From positions 1 to 52,462 of the forward strand of contig JABDCF010000016.1 of the NCBI GenBank assembly GCA_013288235.1: 52,462 nt of DNA, read 5' to 3'. Under the pieces are notes generated by a model. The model was given only the letters and a program-made list of their open reading frames with translations. It was not told where the DNA came from and did no database searches. Each line of letters opens with the position of its first letter. Within the stretch, counting starts at the first letter, position 1. Made by a program: the position numbers and the translations under genes. Below are positions 19,039 to 27,932 of the stretch, piece after piece. The DNA is from Bacteroidota bacterium. GTDB taxonomy: Bacteria; Bacteroidota; Bacteroidia; Sphingobacteriales; Sphingobacteriaceae.

Positions 19039-20217
19039 TTATTTTATCGCTTTAAGTATGGCAATCTCGTTATGCGAATTTACTTTTAATTTTAAAGGTT
19101 CAATCAGTTTCCAGTTAAGTGCAGTGGCTGTAGCTATAAACTCATCAATAGAATTTTGCTGTACAGCATTCATCACAATTATACCTCCTGCACTAATGTA
19201 TTGGTCAATTTTATGCATCAACTCATTTAGCCTGCCGCCATGGCCGCCTATAAAAACTGCATCGGGTTTGGTAATTAATGTAAAATCAAATTCAAGTATA
19301 TCGCCCCGATAAGCATTGATACCCGGGGCTCCAAACTTATGCTGGTTGTTTTCTATCAACTGCATACATTCCAATCTTTTTTCAAAGGCGTGGATGTCCA
19401 AACGCGGGAAATGAAGCTTCGCTTCAATGCTTAACGAACCTGTACAAAAGCCTAAATCCCATAAAACAGCTTTTGATTGCAGTGCCAGGGCATGCAGCGA
19501 GCATAATCTTACCGGCATCTTGGTGATCATGTTCGGGCGGCCATCGAGTCCCTCAAATAAATCATCCTCAACACCAAAGGAAATATCTCTATGGGCTTTC
19601 TTTTGCAGGATAACGCAATTTAGCGAATGAAATGTTTGGAGAGAAGCTTCCCGCAAATCCATCTGTCTTACTTGTTCATGTTCGCCTTCCAAATCTTCTC
19701 CAACGCAAATGGAATAATTATCATAGCCATAATCCAAAAGTCTTTTTGCTATGGCCGAAGGAGATTTTTCCGCATCGGTTAACACCCCAATTAATGCTTC
19801 TTGTTTAATCAACACTTCATCAAGCGCCTGCCACGATCTCCCGTGTACACTTATTGTTTTGAGCTGGTTACTATTGATATTGATGCGATGAATTAACAGC
19901 TGGATAGCATTGAAATAAGGATAAGTATTGATTTGGGCATCATGATATTTTGTTTGTAAAGTATTGCTTATGCCATAAAAAAGCGGATCGCCGCTGGCAA
20001 ATACCAAAATGGTTTCCTCAGTATTTTGATAGCTTTCAAATAAACTTTCAAGTGGTGCTTTAATCAAGATCCATTGATGTTCATCGGGCAATAAATGTTT
20101 AACCAGTTCAAAATGGCGCTGGCCCCCGCTAAAAACATGATGCTTTTGGATGAGTTCCAATTGCTGTTTAGCCGGCTCAAATTTTTTATTCCCAATACCT
20201 ATGATTTCAAAAAGCAT
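19039..20217 (-). CDS. cobL: Precorrin-6B C5,15-methyltransferase (decarboxylating)
   Basis: CobL methylates C5 and C15 and decarboxylates the C12 acetate. The 392-residue protein has an N-terminal CbiE-type methylase half (EIIGIGNKKF opening, FASGDPLFYG near residue 75) and a C-terminal CbiT-type Rossmann methyltransferase (LWDLGFCTGSLSIEAKL near residue 235, FIGGHGGRL near 320). Length fits the fused CobL/CbiET. It lies between the cobJ-cobH fusion and cbiG-cobM with 6-7 base gaps. Confidence 0.93.
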   Translation of the reverse strand: MLFEIIGIGNKKFEPAKQQLELIQKHHVFSGGQRHFELVKHLLPDEHQWILIKAPLESLFESYQNTEETILVFASGDPLFYGISNTLQTKYHDAQINTYPYFNAIQLLIHRININSNQLKTISVHGRSWQALDEVLIKQEALIGVLTDAEKSPSAIAKRLLDYGYDNYSICVGEDLEGEHEQVRQMDLREASLQTFHSLNCVILQKKAHRDISFGVEDDLFEGLDGRPNMITKMPVRLCSLHALALQSKAVLWDLGFCTGSLSIEAKLHFPRLDIHAFEKRLECMQLIENNQHKFGAPGINAYRGDILEFDFTLITKPDAVFIGGHGGRLNELMHKIDQYISAGGIIVMNAVQQNSIDEFIATATALNWKLIEPLKLKVNSHNEIAILKAIK

Positions 20218-20223
20218 ATTTTA

Positions 20224-21585
20224 TCAGCTAAAATAGTCATCTGTTTCATCTAATGTAAAGGCAGCATTTACTATAGCCGCAGCAAAATTGCTTCCGCCAC
20301 GTTTTTCTTCAATAAGTGCATAAGATACCGGTAACATTTTAAGGCGTTCTTTAGCTTCTACCACATTAATAAAGCCAACCGGGGCGCCGATAATCCCAGC
20401 CGGGTTAATTGTTCCCTGCTTTACCTGGTCGGCAATTTCAATTAAGGCCGTTGGGGCATTGCCAATTACAAACAATGCCTCCGGGTATTGCTTTGCAGCC
20501 AGCCTGATCCCGGCTTGCGAACGCGTTAAGTTTTCTTTTTCGGCAAGGGCTAAGGTTTCTTCCGCATTTAAAAGGCATACTACTTCGTTTCCATATTTTT
20601 CAGTAAAAGCCCTGGTAATACCTGCTTGTACCATAGTTACATCGGTAACTATAGTGCCGCCTTTTAACAGGTAATTATGCCATTGGGTAATAGCATTTGC
20701 AGAAATACTCAGGTAATTTAAATAATCCATATCGCCGGAGGTATGCATGCATCGGATAGCTGCCCAAAGAAAATCTTTAGGATATGCAGCAACATTCAGC
20801 TGGCTGATGATTTCCTTAAAGCTGGCCCTTTGTATTTCCGGGCCACTTTGAGGTTTTCTATCCAGGTACCCGCGTGGGGTTACTAAATGATTTTTATATT
20901 TAAAGGTTTGGCTATTGCCTATCACAACCAGGCTAAACATGTCAACATCATCCACGTTCAATGCCGATAGGGTTGTAATGGTTATTTTTTCATCGGGCCG
21001 CCCTAACTGGTAGCATATAGCCACGGGCGTTTCGGGGTTACGGTGTAATAAAAATATTGATTTAAGTTTATTCAGTTGCCAGTAACGTTTTTGGCTTTTA
21101 GGGTTATAAATTGAAGTTACAAAATCGCCCCAGGCCGCTGCTTCAATTCTTTTCTGGATGGTTTTCCACGGTGTCATAAGGTCTGACAGGGAAATACAGC
21201 AAAAATCATGACCTAAAACCGCACCCAGTTTACTTCCGGCAGCAACAAAAGCTGAAATTCCGGGGATGGTTTCCAGCTCAATATCTTCGCCTGACTGTGC
21301 CACCTTTTGGTAGACAATTGATGCCATAGAATAGATCCCGGCATCACCCGAACCGATAACCACCACATTATTTCCCTGTATGGCTTTTTCGATGGCTATA
21401 TCCGCCCTTTTTTCTTCTTCGCTTAGTTCTTTCCCTATACATATTGTCCCTTCAGAGATAATATCTTCTATAAACTGAAAATAGTAATGATAGCCGATGA
21501 TCACATCCGCTTCCTGTATAGCTTTTTTAGCGATTGGTAATAGGTAATCTTTACTCCCCGGACCAAGACCGACAACTTTAATCAT
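20224..21585 (-). CDS. CobJ-CobH fusion: precorrin-3B C17-methyltransferase plus precorrin-8X methylmutase
   Basis: The 453-residue protein combines two non-consecutive steps. Residues about 1-245 are a CobJ/CbiH tetrapyrrole methylase (VVGLGPGSKDYLLP opening, GSGDAGIYSMA near 80, IPGISAFVAAGSKLGA near 108, SIYNPKSQKR near 158). Residues about 250-453 are CobH/CbiC, which moves the C11 methyl group to C12. Its catalytic-type histidine lies in MHTSGDMDY near residue 280, and GAPVGFINVVEAKE and RGGSNFAAA lie near the end. It overlaps cobI by 4 bases. Confidence 0.92.
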   Translation of the reverse strand: MIKVVGLGPGSKDYLLPIAKKAIQEADVIIGYHYYFQFIEDIISEGTICIGKELSEEEKRADIAIEKAIQGNNVVVIGSGDAGIYSMASIVYQKVAQSGEDIELETIPGISAFVAAGSKLGAVLGHDFCCISLSDLMTPWKTIQKRIEAAAWGDFVTSIYNPKSQKRYWQLNKLKSIFLLHRNPETPVAICYQLGRPDEKITITTLSALNVDDVDMFSLVVIGNSQTFKYKNHLVTPRGYLDRKPQSGPEIQRASFKEIISQLNVAAYPKDFLWAAIRCMHTSGDMDYLNYLSISANAITQWHNYLLKGGTIVTDVTMVQAGITRAFTEKYGNEVVCLLNAEETLALAEKENLTRSQAGIRLAAKQYPEALFVIGNAPTALIEIADQVKQGTINPAGIIGAPVGFINVVEAKERLKMLPVSYALIEEKRGGSNFAAAIVNAAFTLDETDDYFS

Positions 21586-22286
21586 TTTTTTATAATCAAT
21601 AAGGAAAAATAAGGAATCTCCCTATTATGTAATTCATTAATATCAGTAGTTATATACTCTGCATTGGTACCTAAACGCTCACAATAATAATATTTCCAGT
21701 TTTTTGTAAGCAGGATAGGTAACAACTTAGCCAATCCCGTTCTTATCTTCATTAAAACCAGTGTATCAAAATCTTTAAACATTTGCTCAATGTTTTCAAT
21801 ACTGTTTTCTAAAGGAAGAAAACCTGATTTTTCGTTTTGTAAACATAATGGCACCTGATGCTTTGCGGCTCCAAGCGAAAAAGAATTAATACCCGGAACC
21901 AATTCAACCGGTATATTTTGCTGTTGCAACCTTTGTAATAAATAAGAAAACGAGGCATAAAAACTCAGGTCGCCCTCACAAACAATACTGATTTTTTTTC
22001 CTTGTTTCCAGGTATCGATCAGCAAAGCCGATGTTTCATCATATGTTTCTTCGGCAGCGGATCTGTCTAAACCCATTCTTAAAAAAAAACCTTTTAATTT
22101 ATCAGCATCCAACTGATACTGATCCAGCATAGGGCGCACATAGCTTTCCTTCCTTCCATCCTGAAAGTGAGACCCCGGATAAAAAATAATATCCGATTCC
22201 TGTAAAATTTTAAGGCCCTTTACGGTTATTAATTCGGGATCACCCGGGCCTAAGGAAACACCATAAATTTTATTCACTTTTTTCAA
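21582..22286 (-). CDS. cobI: Precorrin-2 C20-methyltransferase
   Basis: CobI (CbiL) adds the C20 methyl group to precorrin-2 (or its cobalt form). The 234-residue product has the family pattern GVSLGPGDPELITVKGLKI at the start, CEGDLSFYASFSYLL near residue 98 and VPGINSFSLGAA near 126. Length is normal. It overlaps the adenosyltransferase gene by 17 bases upstream and cobJ-cobH by 4 bases downstream. Substrate metal status cannot be told from sequence. Confidence 0.92.
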   Translation of the reverse strand: MKKVNKIYGVSLGPGDPELITVKGLKILQESDIIFYPGSHFQDGRKESYVRPMLDQYQLDADKLKGFFLRMGLDRSAAEETYDETSALLIDTWKQGKKISIVCEGDLSFYASFSYLLQRLQQQNIPVELVPGINSFSLGAAKHQVPLCLQNEKSGFLPLENSIENIEQMFKDFDTLVLMKIRTGLAKLLPILLTKNWKYYYCERLGTNAEYITTDINELHNREIPYFSLLIIKK

Positions 22287-22866
22287 CAGGTTGCTTTTTT
22301 CTTTTATATAAAAATAGCTGCCATTTTTCTTCAGCTACACCTGCTTTGTCCATCTCTGCTCTCGCCATGGTAAAAAACAGATCCGAAAGACGGTTAACAT
22401 ACGCCAAGATGTAATCTTCCACACAGGCCGGGTCTTCTTTCATTAAAGTAACCAGCCTTCGTTCGCCACGGCGGATTTGCGTGCGGCAAACATGGCACAA
22501 TGCCGAAACTTCATTACCACCGGGCAATAAAAAATAATCAGATGGTGAGGTAATACCTTCTTCCAATTCATCAAGCCATTGCTCACAAAATTCGGCCCCA
22601 TCAACAGGTTTAGGATTTATATTTTCTTTGGTTGAATCGGATGGACGAGCCAAATGTGACATCATGTCCATCAGGTCCTTTTGTATCCGGTGTAAATTGG
22701 GTTGCCAGCTGTGGTCGGAACCTAATTTTACTCTTAATAAACCAATGGTTGAATTAGCTTCATCAAGCACACCATTGCATTCAATTCTGGCCGAATCCTT
22801 ATCTTCCCTTTTGCCACCAAAAACTCCTGTGGTTCCCTTATCTCCTTTGCGCGTGTAAATTTTCAT
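22270..22866 (-). CDS. PduO-type ATP:cob(I)alamin adenosyltransferase
   Basis: It transfers the adenosyl group from ATP to the reduced corrinoid cobalt. The 198-residue product has the PduO N-terminal signature YTRKGDKGTTGVFGG (residues 4-18), GVLDEANSTIGLLR near 32-45, and the C-terminal CRTQIRRGERRL and YVNRLSDLFFTMAR blocks. It is unrelated to the CobA/BtuR adenosyltransferases by sequence. It is the first clear cobalamin gene of the minus-strand operon; the SDR gene lies 126 bases upstream. That gap holds an 8-bp dyad at 22938-22958 without a T-run, so an internal promoter is possible. Confidence 0.92.
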   Translation of the reverse strand: MKIYTRKGDKGTTGVFGGKREDKDSARIECNGVLDEANSTIGLLRVKLGSDHSWQPNLHRIQKDLMDMMSHLARPSDSTKENINPKPVDGAEFCEQWLDELEEGITSPSDYFLLPGGNEVSALCHVCRTQIRRGERRLVTLMKEDPACVEDYILAYVNRLSDLFFTMARAEMDKAGVAEEKWQLFLYKRKKQPVEKSE

Positions 22867-22992
22867 TGAAGTAATTATTATGAAGCTTTCGCTAATAGCA
22901 GATACAAATTAACAGTAAAATCATTTAAGGATGTGCTAATTGTTTGGAATAAACAATTGGTTTCGGTAAAAAAAGCTTTTTAGCGAAATTCT

Positions 22993-23814
22993 CTAAACGT
23001 CAGCACCAAGCATTTTTATCGGGTCGGGGTATTTGAATTGATAATTTAATCTTTTCTTTAATTTGTCTGAATTAACAATTTTAAAGGAAACATCATGGTG
23101 ATTCTCTGCAAACTCGGGAGGCTCTAAGCCCGCCAGTACCGCTGCCTGCCGGTAATAGTTTTTGCGAAGCGGATGTTCATCTGCACAGGCATTAAAAACT
23201 TCACCCCAAATTTCCTGCTGTATAATACGGTAGATTATTTCGATACAATCATCCCTATGTATAATATTTACCGGGGCGTCAGCATTAGCTACATCTTTTT
23301 TGGCAGCAAGAAACCTTCCAGGTAACCGGTCATAACCTACAAGGCCGCCGAAACGAACAATAGTGGTAATAAACGCTTTTTGCTCCCGGAATAAATCTTC
23401 CACGATTTTCAATGCCTGGCCGCTTCCTTTTTCGGGCTTCAGGTTTTCATATTCAAAAACTTCACGGTTTACGTCAGGATATACAGATGTTGAGCTTATA
23501 AATAAAACTTTGGGAATCCTATATTTAATAATCGCCTGAATAAGCGATTGAATTTGTGCCGGATGATAAGTGGTTATATCCAGCCTCCTTTCGGGAGGAA
23601 AATTAATGATCAGGATATTACAGCGAAAAAATCCATCTAAATCATCTCCGGAAAGTTCAGGGGACAGCAATATTTGGTAAGGAGAAATCCCCCGCTCTTT
23701 TAAAATCGGGAAAATATCCGCGTTTGTCACTGATCCTTTTACGCTTATTCCTTTTTCAATTAGATGACATGCCAATGGAAGGCCAAGCCATCCGCAACCC
23801 AAAATACTAACCAT
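22993..23814 (-). CDS. SDR-family NAD(P)-dependent oxidoreductase/epimerase (YeeZ-like)
   Basis: The 273-residue protein opens with a Rossmann motif ILGCGWLGLPLACHL and has the extended-SDR features LFISSTSVYPD near residue 103 and IVRFGGLVGYDRLPGRF near residue 150. The usual YxxxK is not in the expected place. Length and pattern resemble YeeZ-type epimerase/dehydratase-like proteins. It heads the minus-strand cobalamin operon and is divergent from cobU. No SDR step is known in cobalamin synthesis, so its role and even its functional link are open. Confidence 0.75.
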   Translation of the reverse strand: MVSILGCGWLGLPLACHLIEKGISVKGSVTNADIFPILKERGISPYQILLSPELSGDDLDGFFRCNILIINFPPERRLDITTYHPAQIQSLIQAIIKYRIPKVLFISSTSVYPDVNREVFEYENLKPEKGSGQALKIVEDLFREQKAFITTIVRFGGLVGYDRLPGRFLAAKKDVANADAPVNIIHRDDCIEIIYRIIQQEIWGEVFNACADEHPLRKNYYRQAAVLAGLEPPEFAENHHDVSFKIVNSDKLKKRLNYQFKYPDPIKMLGADV

Positions 23815-23940
23815 TTTTAAAATTTAGTTTGTAAAATAAAGGATATTAAAATAAATATGGATAAGATATCATAAAATTCCAGTGAGGCTTTCTGCTTATT
23901 CCCGCCGTTTTCTTAAGCACCTTAAACAAAATAGAATTTT

Positions 23941-23948
23941 TATCTTTG
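23941..23948 (+). promoter_or_regulatory. Bacteroidota-type -7 box upstream of cobU
   Basis: TATCTTTG matches the Bacteroidota -7 consensus TANNTTTG and lies 46 bases before the cobU start. No clear TTG -33 box is seen at the usual spacing, so the call rests on one box and position in a divergent intergenic region. Confidence 0.45.
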
Positions 23949-23994
23949 ACCTCCCGAAGTAAAACGGCCAGGCAATTTTATCCATATAGTAAAC

Positions 23995-24504
23995 ATGATC
24001 ATATACATAAGCGGTGGCGTACGAAGCGGGAAAAGCAAATATGCCCAGGACATGGCTTTAAAACGCAGTGCTGCCCCGGTTTATATAGCCACTGCAAAAA
24101 TATGGGATAAGGATTTTGAACAACGGGTCAAACGCCACCAGGAAGAGCGCGGCAGGCAATGGAAAACTTATGAAGCCTGTCAAAACCTTCATTTGTTACC
24201 TATTGAGAACCAGACGGTAGTGATTGATTGTGTTACACTTTGGTTAACTAATATTTTTATGGACGATGAGGAAGATATAACCAAAGCGCTCAATGTATTT
24301 AAAATTGAGATTGATCTCCTGGAAAAACTCGCAGGAACATTTATCATCGTATCTAACGAGTTGGGGATGGGGCTGCATGCCGAAACAGCATTAGGGCGTA
24401 AGTTTGCCGATCTGCAGGGCTTGGCCAACCAGTATGTAGCAGGTAAAGCCGATGAGGCAATATTTATGGTATCTGGGCTTCCATTATATCTTAAAAAGAA
24501 TTGA
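23995..24504 (+). CDS. cobU: Adenosylcobinamide kinase / adenosylcobinamide-phosphate guanylyltransferase
   Basis: This bifunctional enzyme phosphorylates adenosylcobinamide and activates it with GTP to adenosylcobinamide-GDP, the CobS substrate. The 169-residue protein has the P-loop YISGGVRSGKSKYAQDM at the N-terminus, the RVKRHQEERGRQWKTYE block (with the GMP-accepting histidine region near residue 46), and VIDCVTLWLTN near 79. Length is normal for CobU/CobP. It starts a plus-strand operon with bluB-cobT, cobS and cobC, 4 bases before the fusion gene. Confidence 0.94.
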   Translation: MIIYISGGVRSGKSKYAQDMALKRSAAPVYIATAKIWDKDFEQRVKRHQEERGRQWKTYEACQNLHLLPIENQTVVIDCVTLWLTNIFMDDEEDITKALNVFKIEIDLLEKLAGTFIIVSNELGMGLHAETALGRKFADLQGLANQYVAGKADEAIFMVSGLPLYLKKN

Positions 24505-24508
24505 TGCC

Positions 24509-26188
24509 ATGTTAAACTTAGAAGAATTATTTAAAGCCAGGCGTGATACAAGGCATTTTAAAAAAGATCCTGTCCCGGATGAAGTAATTGAGAAGGCTCT
24601 TGCGGCCGGGCACGCCGCACCTTCAGTTGGTTTAACAGATGCAACCCGATATTACGTTATCCGGGATGAAAACGTAAAAAAAGAAATTAAAAAGGTTTTT
24701 GAAGAATATAACAGCAAGGCCGCAGCCCTGATAGAAAATGAATCGCAAAAAGCATTATACAATTCTTTAAAGTTAGAAGCCATTGTAGATGCGCCTATTG
24801 GTTTATTGGTTTGCTATGACCGTTCAGTACTTAATAACTTTACCATTGGCACAATTGCCAGTAATGATACTATAAAATTCAGTGCCGTTTGTTCTGTACA
24901 AAACATCTGGCTCTCATTAACGGAGCAGGGTTATTCGATGGGTTGGGTGTCTATTTTAAATTATTATAAATTTAAGAGCTTACTTGGCCTGCCGGAAGAA
25001 ATTGAACCACTTGGGTATTTTTGCCTTGGCAAACCGGCTACTGATTATGAGCAGCAACCCATGTTACAGCAATTAGGCTGGAAAAACAAATCATCCAAGC
25101 CTCATGTGACTGAAGTTTCGGCTGTAAATAAATATCCCGAACATGCCAATGAACCTGGGGAATTAAATTATACTGATAATGATTTGTCAGCCGAACTACA
25201 GCGACTTATCGATGATAAAACAAAGCCTGTTGGTTCGTTAGGTTTGCTGGAGGTTTTGGCCAAACAGCTCGGCATGGTATTTAACACGCCGAAACCAGAA
25301 ATTATCAATCCTCATATTATAGTTTTTGCGGCAGACCATGGCCTAGCGCAACATGGTGTAAGTAATTATCCGGCAGAGGTTACCAGGCAAATGGTAAATA
25401 ACTTTTTAGAGGGCGGCGCAGCTATTAATGTTTTTTGCAAACAGCATGATATTGCACTTAAAATAGTTGATGCCGGTGTTAATTACGATTTTGCGCCTAA
25501 TCGAAATATTATCAATTGCAAAATAGCGAAAGGAACGGCCTCATTTATTAATGGCCCTGCAATGAGTAATGCGGAGCTCCAATTATGTTTCGAAAAAGGC
25601 GCTGGGGTAACAAGGTCAATATATCAAACAGGATGCAACACCATTGGGTTTGGAGAGATGGGAATAGGGAATACATCAAGCGCTTCTATTTTGATGAGCG
25701 TGTTATGCAAAATTCCTTTAATTGATTGCATTGGCAAGGGCACGGGAGTTGAAAATGAAAAGTTAAATCGCAAAACTGAACTATTGCAACAGGCTATAGC
25801 TAATTATAGCGGCCAGGCAGATATGCTAAGTTATATGGCCTATTTTGGCGGTTTTGAGCTAATGCAAATTACAGGTGCTATTTTAGAAGCAAGAAATAAA
25901 AAAATGCTTATTTTAATAGATGGCTTTATTGTTACTGTCGCTTTTCTTTGTGCTTATTTAATTAATCCATCGGTAAAAGAAAATGCTGTTTTTTGCCATG
26001 AGTCGGGAGAGAAGGGACATAAACTGTTACTTAAATGGCTTGATTCCGAGCCTTTATTACAATTGAAAATGCGCCTTGGGGAAGGCAGTGGCTGTGCGGT
26101 TGCTTTTCCAATAATTAAAAGCGCGATCTGTTTTTTAAATGAAATGGCAAGTTTTGAAAGTGCCGCCGTCAGCAATAAAATACAATGA
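24509..26188 (+). CDS. BluB-CobT fusion: 5,6-dimethylbenzimidazole synthase plus its phosphoribosyltransferase
   Basis: The 559-residue protein makes and activates the lower ligand in one chain. Residues about 1-205 are BluB, a flavin-destroying nitroreductase relative that uses O2 and FMNH2 to make dimethylbenzimidazole (ARRDTRHFKKDPVP, AAPSVGLTDATRYYVI, GYSMGWVSIL). Residues about 225-559 are CobT, which makes alpha-ribazole phosphate from nicotinate mononucleotide (KTKPVGSLGLLE, FAADHGLAQHGVSNYP, catalytic-type glutamate in GFGEMGIGNTSSAS). I chose the ATG at 24509, 4 bases after cobU; an in-frame ATG at 24452 would overlap cobU by 53 bases and add non-conserved residues. BluB implies an aerobic or microaerobic lifestyle. 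Confidence 0.92.
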   Translation: MLNLEELFKARRDTRHFKKDPVPDEVIEKALAAGHAAPSVGLTDATRYYVIRDENVKKEIKKVFEEYNSKAAALIENESQKALYNSLKLEAIVDAPIGLLVCYDRSVLNNFTIGTIASNDTIKFSAVCSVQNIWLSLTEQGYSMGWVSILNYYKFKSLLGLPEEIEPLGYFCLGKPATDYEQQPMLQQLGWKNKSSKPHVTEVSAVNKYPEHANEPGELNYTDNDLSAELQRLIDDKTKPVGSLGLLEVLAKQLGMVFNTPKPEIINPHIIVFAADHGLAQHGVSNYPAEVTRQMVNNFLEGGAAINVFCKQHDIALKIVDAGVNYDFAPNRNIINCKIAKGTASFINGPAMSNAELQLCFEKGAGVTRSIYQTGCNTIGFGEMGIGNTSSASILMSVLCKIPLIDCIGKGTGVENEKLNRKTELLQQAIANYSGQADMLSYMAYFGGFELMQITGAILEARNKKMLILIDGFIVTVAFLCAYLINPSVKENAVFCHESGEKGHKLLLKWLDSEPLLQLKMRLGEGSGCAVAFPIIKSAICFLNEMASFESAAVSNKIQ

Positions 26189-26976
26189 AAAAGGAACTGC
26201 AAATATTTTTTACAGCGGTTTCTTATTATACCCGCATCCCTGTTCCCGCATTGCTACAATATGATCCGCTTTTTTTGAATGCGTCAAGCCGTTATATTCC
26301 GGTAATAGGATGGGTTACCGGTGCCTGCTCCTTTTTTACATTTTATTTTTTAAACTATATTTTTGGTTCTTCCATAGCCCTGGTGTTTGCGGTCGCAGCA
26401 TCTATATTACTTACGGGTGCATTTCACGAAGATGGTTTTGCTGATGTTTGCGATGGCTTTGGCGGCGGGTGGACAAAAGAAAAAACTCTGGATATAATGA
26501 AAGACAGCCGCCTGGGCACCTATGGCGTTATCGGGCTTGTGCTAATCATTGTGTTTAAGTTCCTGGCGCTTCAGCAGTTATTAAATACTGTTGGGAATAA
26601 TTTTATCCTTTTACTCTTGATCTTTATTCTTCCGCCTGCCATCAGCCGTTTTACCGCCATCAGCTTAATTTATACTTATCCTTATGCAGGCAATTCAGAG
26701 AATAGTAAAGCCAAACCCGTTACTGAAAATATTAATATTTATAACTTATGGATTGCTTTATTATTTGCCATTGCTCCTTTAATGCTGCTAAGCTATATTG
26801 CTCATAAACCCTTTTTGTTGCTGGTTATTATTCCCCTGTATCTGCAAAAGGTGTATATGGGCAGTTACTTTAACCGAAAGATAGGCGGCTATACCGGCGA
26901 TTGTTTAGGCGCCGTACAGCAAGTTGCCGAAATTATATCCTATCTGTCATTCATCGCCGTATGGAGATTTTTCTGA
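26185..26976 (+). CDS. cobS: Adenosylcobinamide-GDP ribazoletransferase (cobalamin synthase)
   Basis: This membrane enzyme joins adenosylcobinamide-GDP with alpha-ribazole (phosphate). The 263-residue product has the YYTRIPVP opening near residue 13, the signature FHEDGFADVCDGFGGG near residues 80-95, KDSRLGTYG near 107, and five or more hydrophobic segments. It overlaps bluB-cobT by 4 bases and the start of cobC by 16 bases. Length is normal for CobS/CobV. Confidence 0.94.
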   Translation: MKKELQIFFTAVSYYTRIPVPALLQYDPLFLNASSRYIPVIGWVTGACSFFTFYFLNYIFGSSIALVFAVAASILLTGAFHEDGFADVCDGFGGGWTKEKTLDIMKDSRLGTYGVIGLVLIIVFKFLALQQLLNTVGNNFILLLLIFILPPAISRFTAISLIYTYPYAGNSENSKAKPVTENINIYNLWIALLFAIAPLMLLSYIAHKPFLLLVIIPLYLQKVYMGSYFNRKIGGYTGDCLGAVQQVAEIISYLSFIAVWRFF

Positions 26977-27482
26977 TCAGGCATACTACACCGGCTGTTG
27001 ATAAGGGGTTCATCTATGGCCGAACAGATGTCTCGCTTGCAAATAGTTTTGATGTTGAAAAAGAATTGATCAGAACTAAACTACCGGAAAATATTGATCG
27101 TGTTTTTTCTAGCCCATCTTCCAGATGTACCCTACTTGCCCATAAAATAAAAGATTCTTTTAAAACTGATGAGCGCCTGATGGAACTTGATTTTGGTTTA
27201 TGGGAAGGGAAAACCTGGGAAACTATAGATCGGTTAGAAAGTGAACGGTGGATGGAAGACTTCATCAGCAATCGCCCGCCAGGGGGCGAAACTTTGCATG
27301 AAATGAAAAGTAGGGTGATGGAATTTTGGAATGAATTGCTGCTATTACCCCATCAGCGGATAGCCATTATTACGCACGCAGGTGTGATCAGGCTCATAAT
27401 TAATGCGGTTAACTCCGCACCGCTTCAGTCACTATTTGATATTCCTGTTAATTATGGTGATGTTATTGTATTGAAAATGTAA
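26961..27482 (+). CDS. cobC: Alpha-ribazole-5'-phosphate phosphatase (histidine phosphatase family)
   Basis: The 173-residue protein belongs to the phosphoglycerate-mutase-like histidine phosphatases: FLIRHTTPA holds the phospho-accepting histidine, followed by YGRTDVSLA, SSPSSRC near residue 50, LMELDFGLWEGKTWE, and ITHAGVIR near 134. CobC removes the 5' phosphate of alpha-ribazole phosphate or cobalamin phosphate. I chose the ATG at 26961; an upstream start at 26901 would add 20 residues that are only cobS read in another frame. It is the last gene of the cobU operon and lies just before the riboswitch. Confidence 0.88.
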   Translation: MEIFLIRHTTPAVDKGFIYGRTDVSLANSFDVEKELIRTKLPENIDRVFSSPSSRCTLLAHKIKDSFKTDERLMELDFGLWEGKTWETIDRLESERWMEDFISNRPPGGETLHEMKSRVMEFWNELLLLPHQRIAIITHAGVIRLIINAVNSAPLQSLFDIPVNYGDVIVLKM

Positions 27483-27559
27483 ATTAAAGATTTAATAAAC
27501 TATTCATAATATACGTTTTCTCTTTATATCAATAAATTTAATTAGGTTTACTCCAGTTA

Positions 27560-27731
27560 TTTGGTTTTTGCTATACATCTGTATAAACAAAATTAAAAGG
27601 GAATCCGGTGAAAATCCGGAACAGTTCCCGCTGCTGTAAGTTCTATATATACACTTTAACATTCTTTGCCACTGTCTGCAATATGCGGATGGGAAGGCGT
27701 TAAAGCAGAACGAGTCAGAAGACCTGCCAAA
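27560..27731 (+). ncRNA. Cobalamin riboswitch
   Basis: Conserved cobalamin-aptamer blocks occur in order: AAAGGGAATCCGGTG, AAATCCGG, CCGCTGCTGTAA, GCCACTG at 27668-27674, GGGAAGG, and the 3' box AGTCAGAAGACCTGCC (27713-27728). TTTGG (27560-27564) pairs with CCAAA (27727-27731) to close P1. It precedes the NiCoT permease (27933) and the TonB receptor (28837) and would lower their expression when adenosylcobalamin is abundant. A segment GAACGAG (27708-27714) inside the aptamer is complementary to CTCGTTC (27786-27792) downstream, a possible switching pairing. About 140 bases lie between this and the start codon. Confidence 0.95.
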
Positions 27732-27932
27732 CAATGTATCCAAATTGCTTTCGGGAGAAAGGCGAAGGACGTAACGATTTTTTTACTCGTTCCATCTTGC
27801 AATGATCTCCTGTTGTTTTTTTGGCAAAAACGTTAATGCCTGTTATCAGTTTTTTGGGGAATATTGGCCAAATTCATGAAACTGTATCCATGCTTAATAG
27901 TGCTTACATAACTGCGGATATAAATTATATAA

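Noticed and set aside
22938..22958. 8-bp dyad AATTGTTT/AAACAATT between the SDR and adenosyltransferase genes as a terminator
   Set aside because: No T-run follows on the minus strand, so I cannot tell a terminator from an AT-rich chance dyad.
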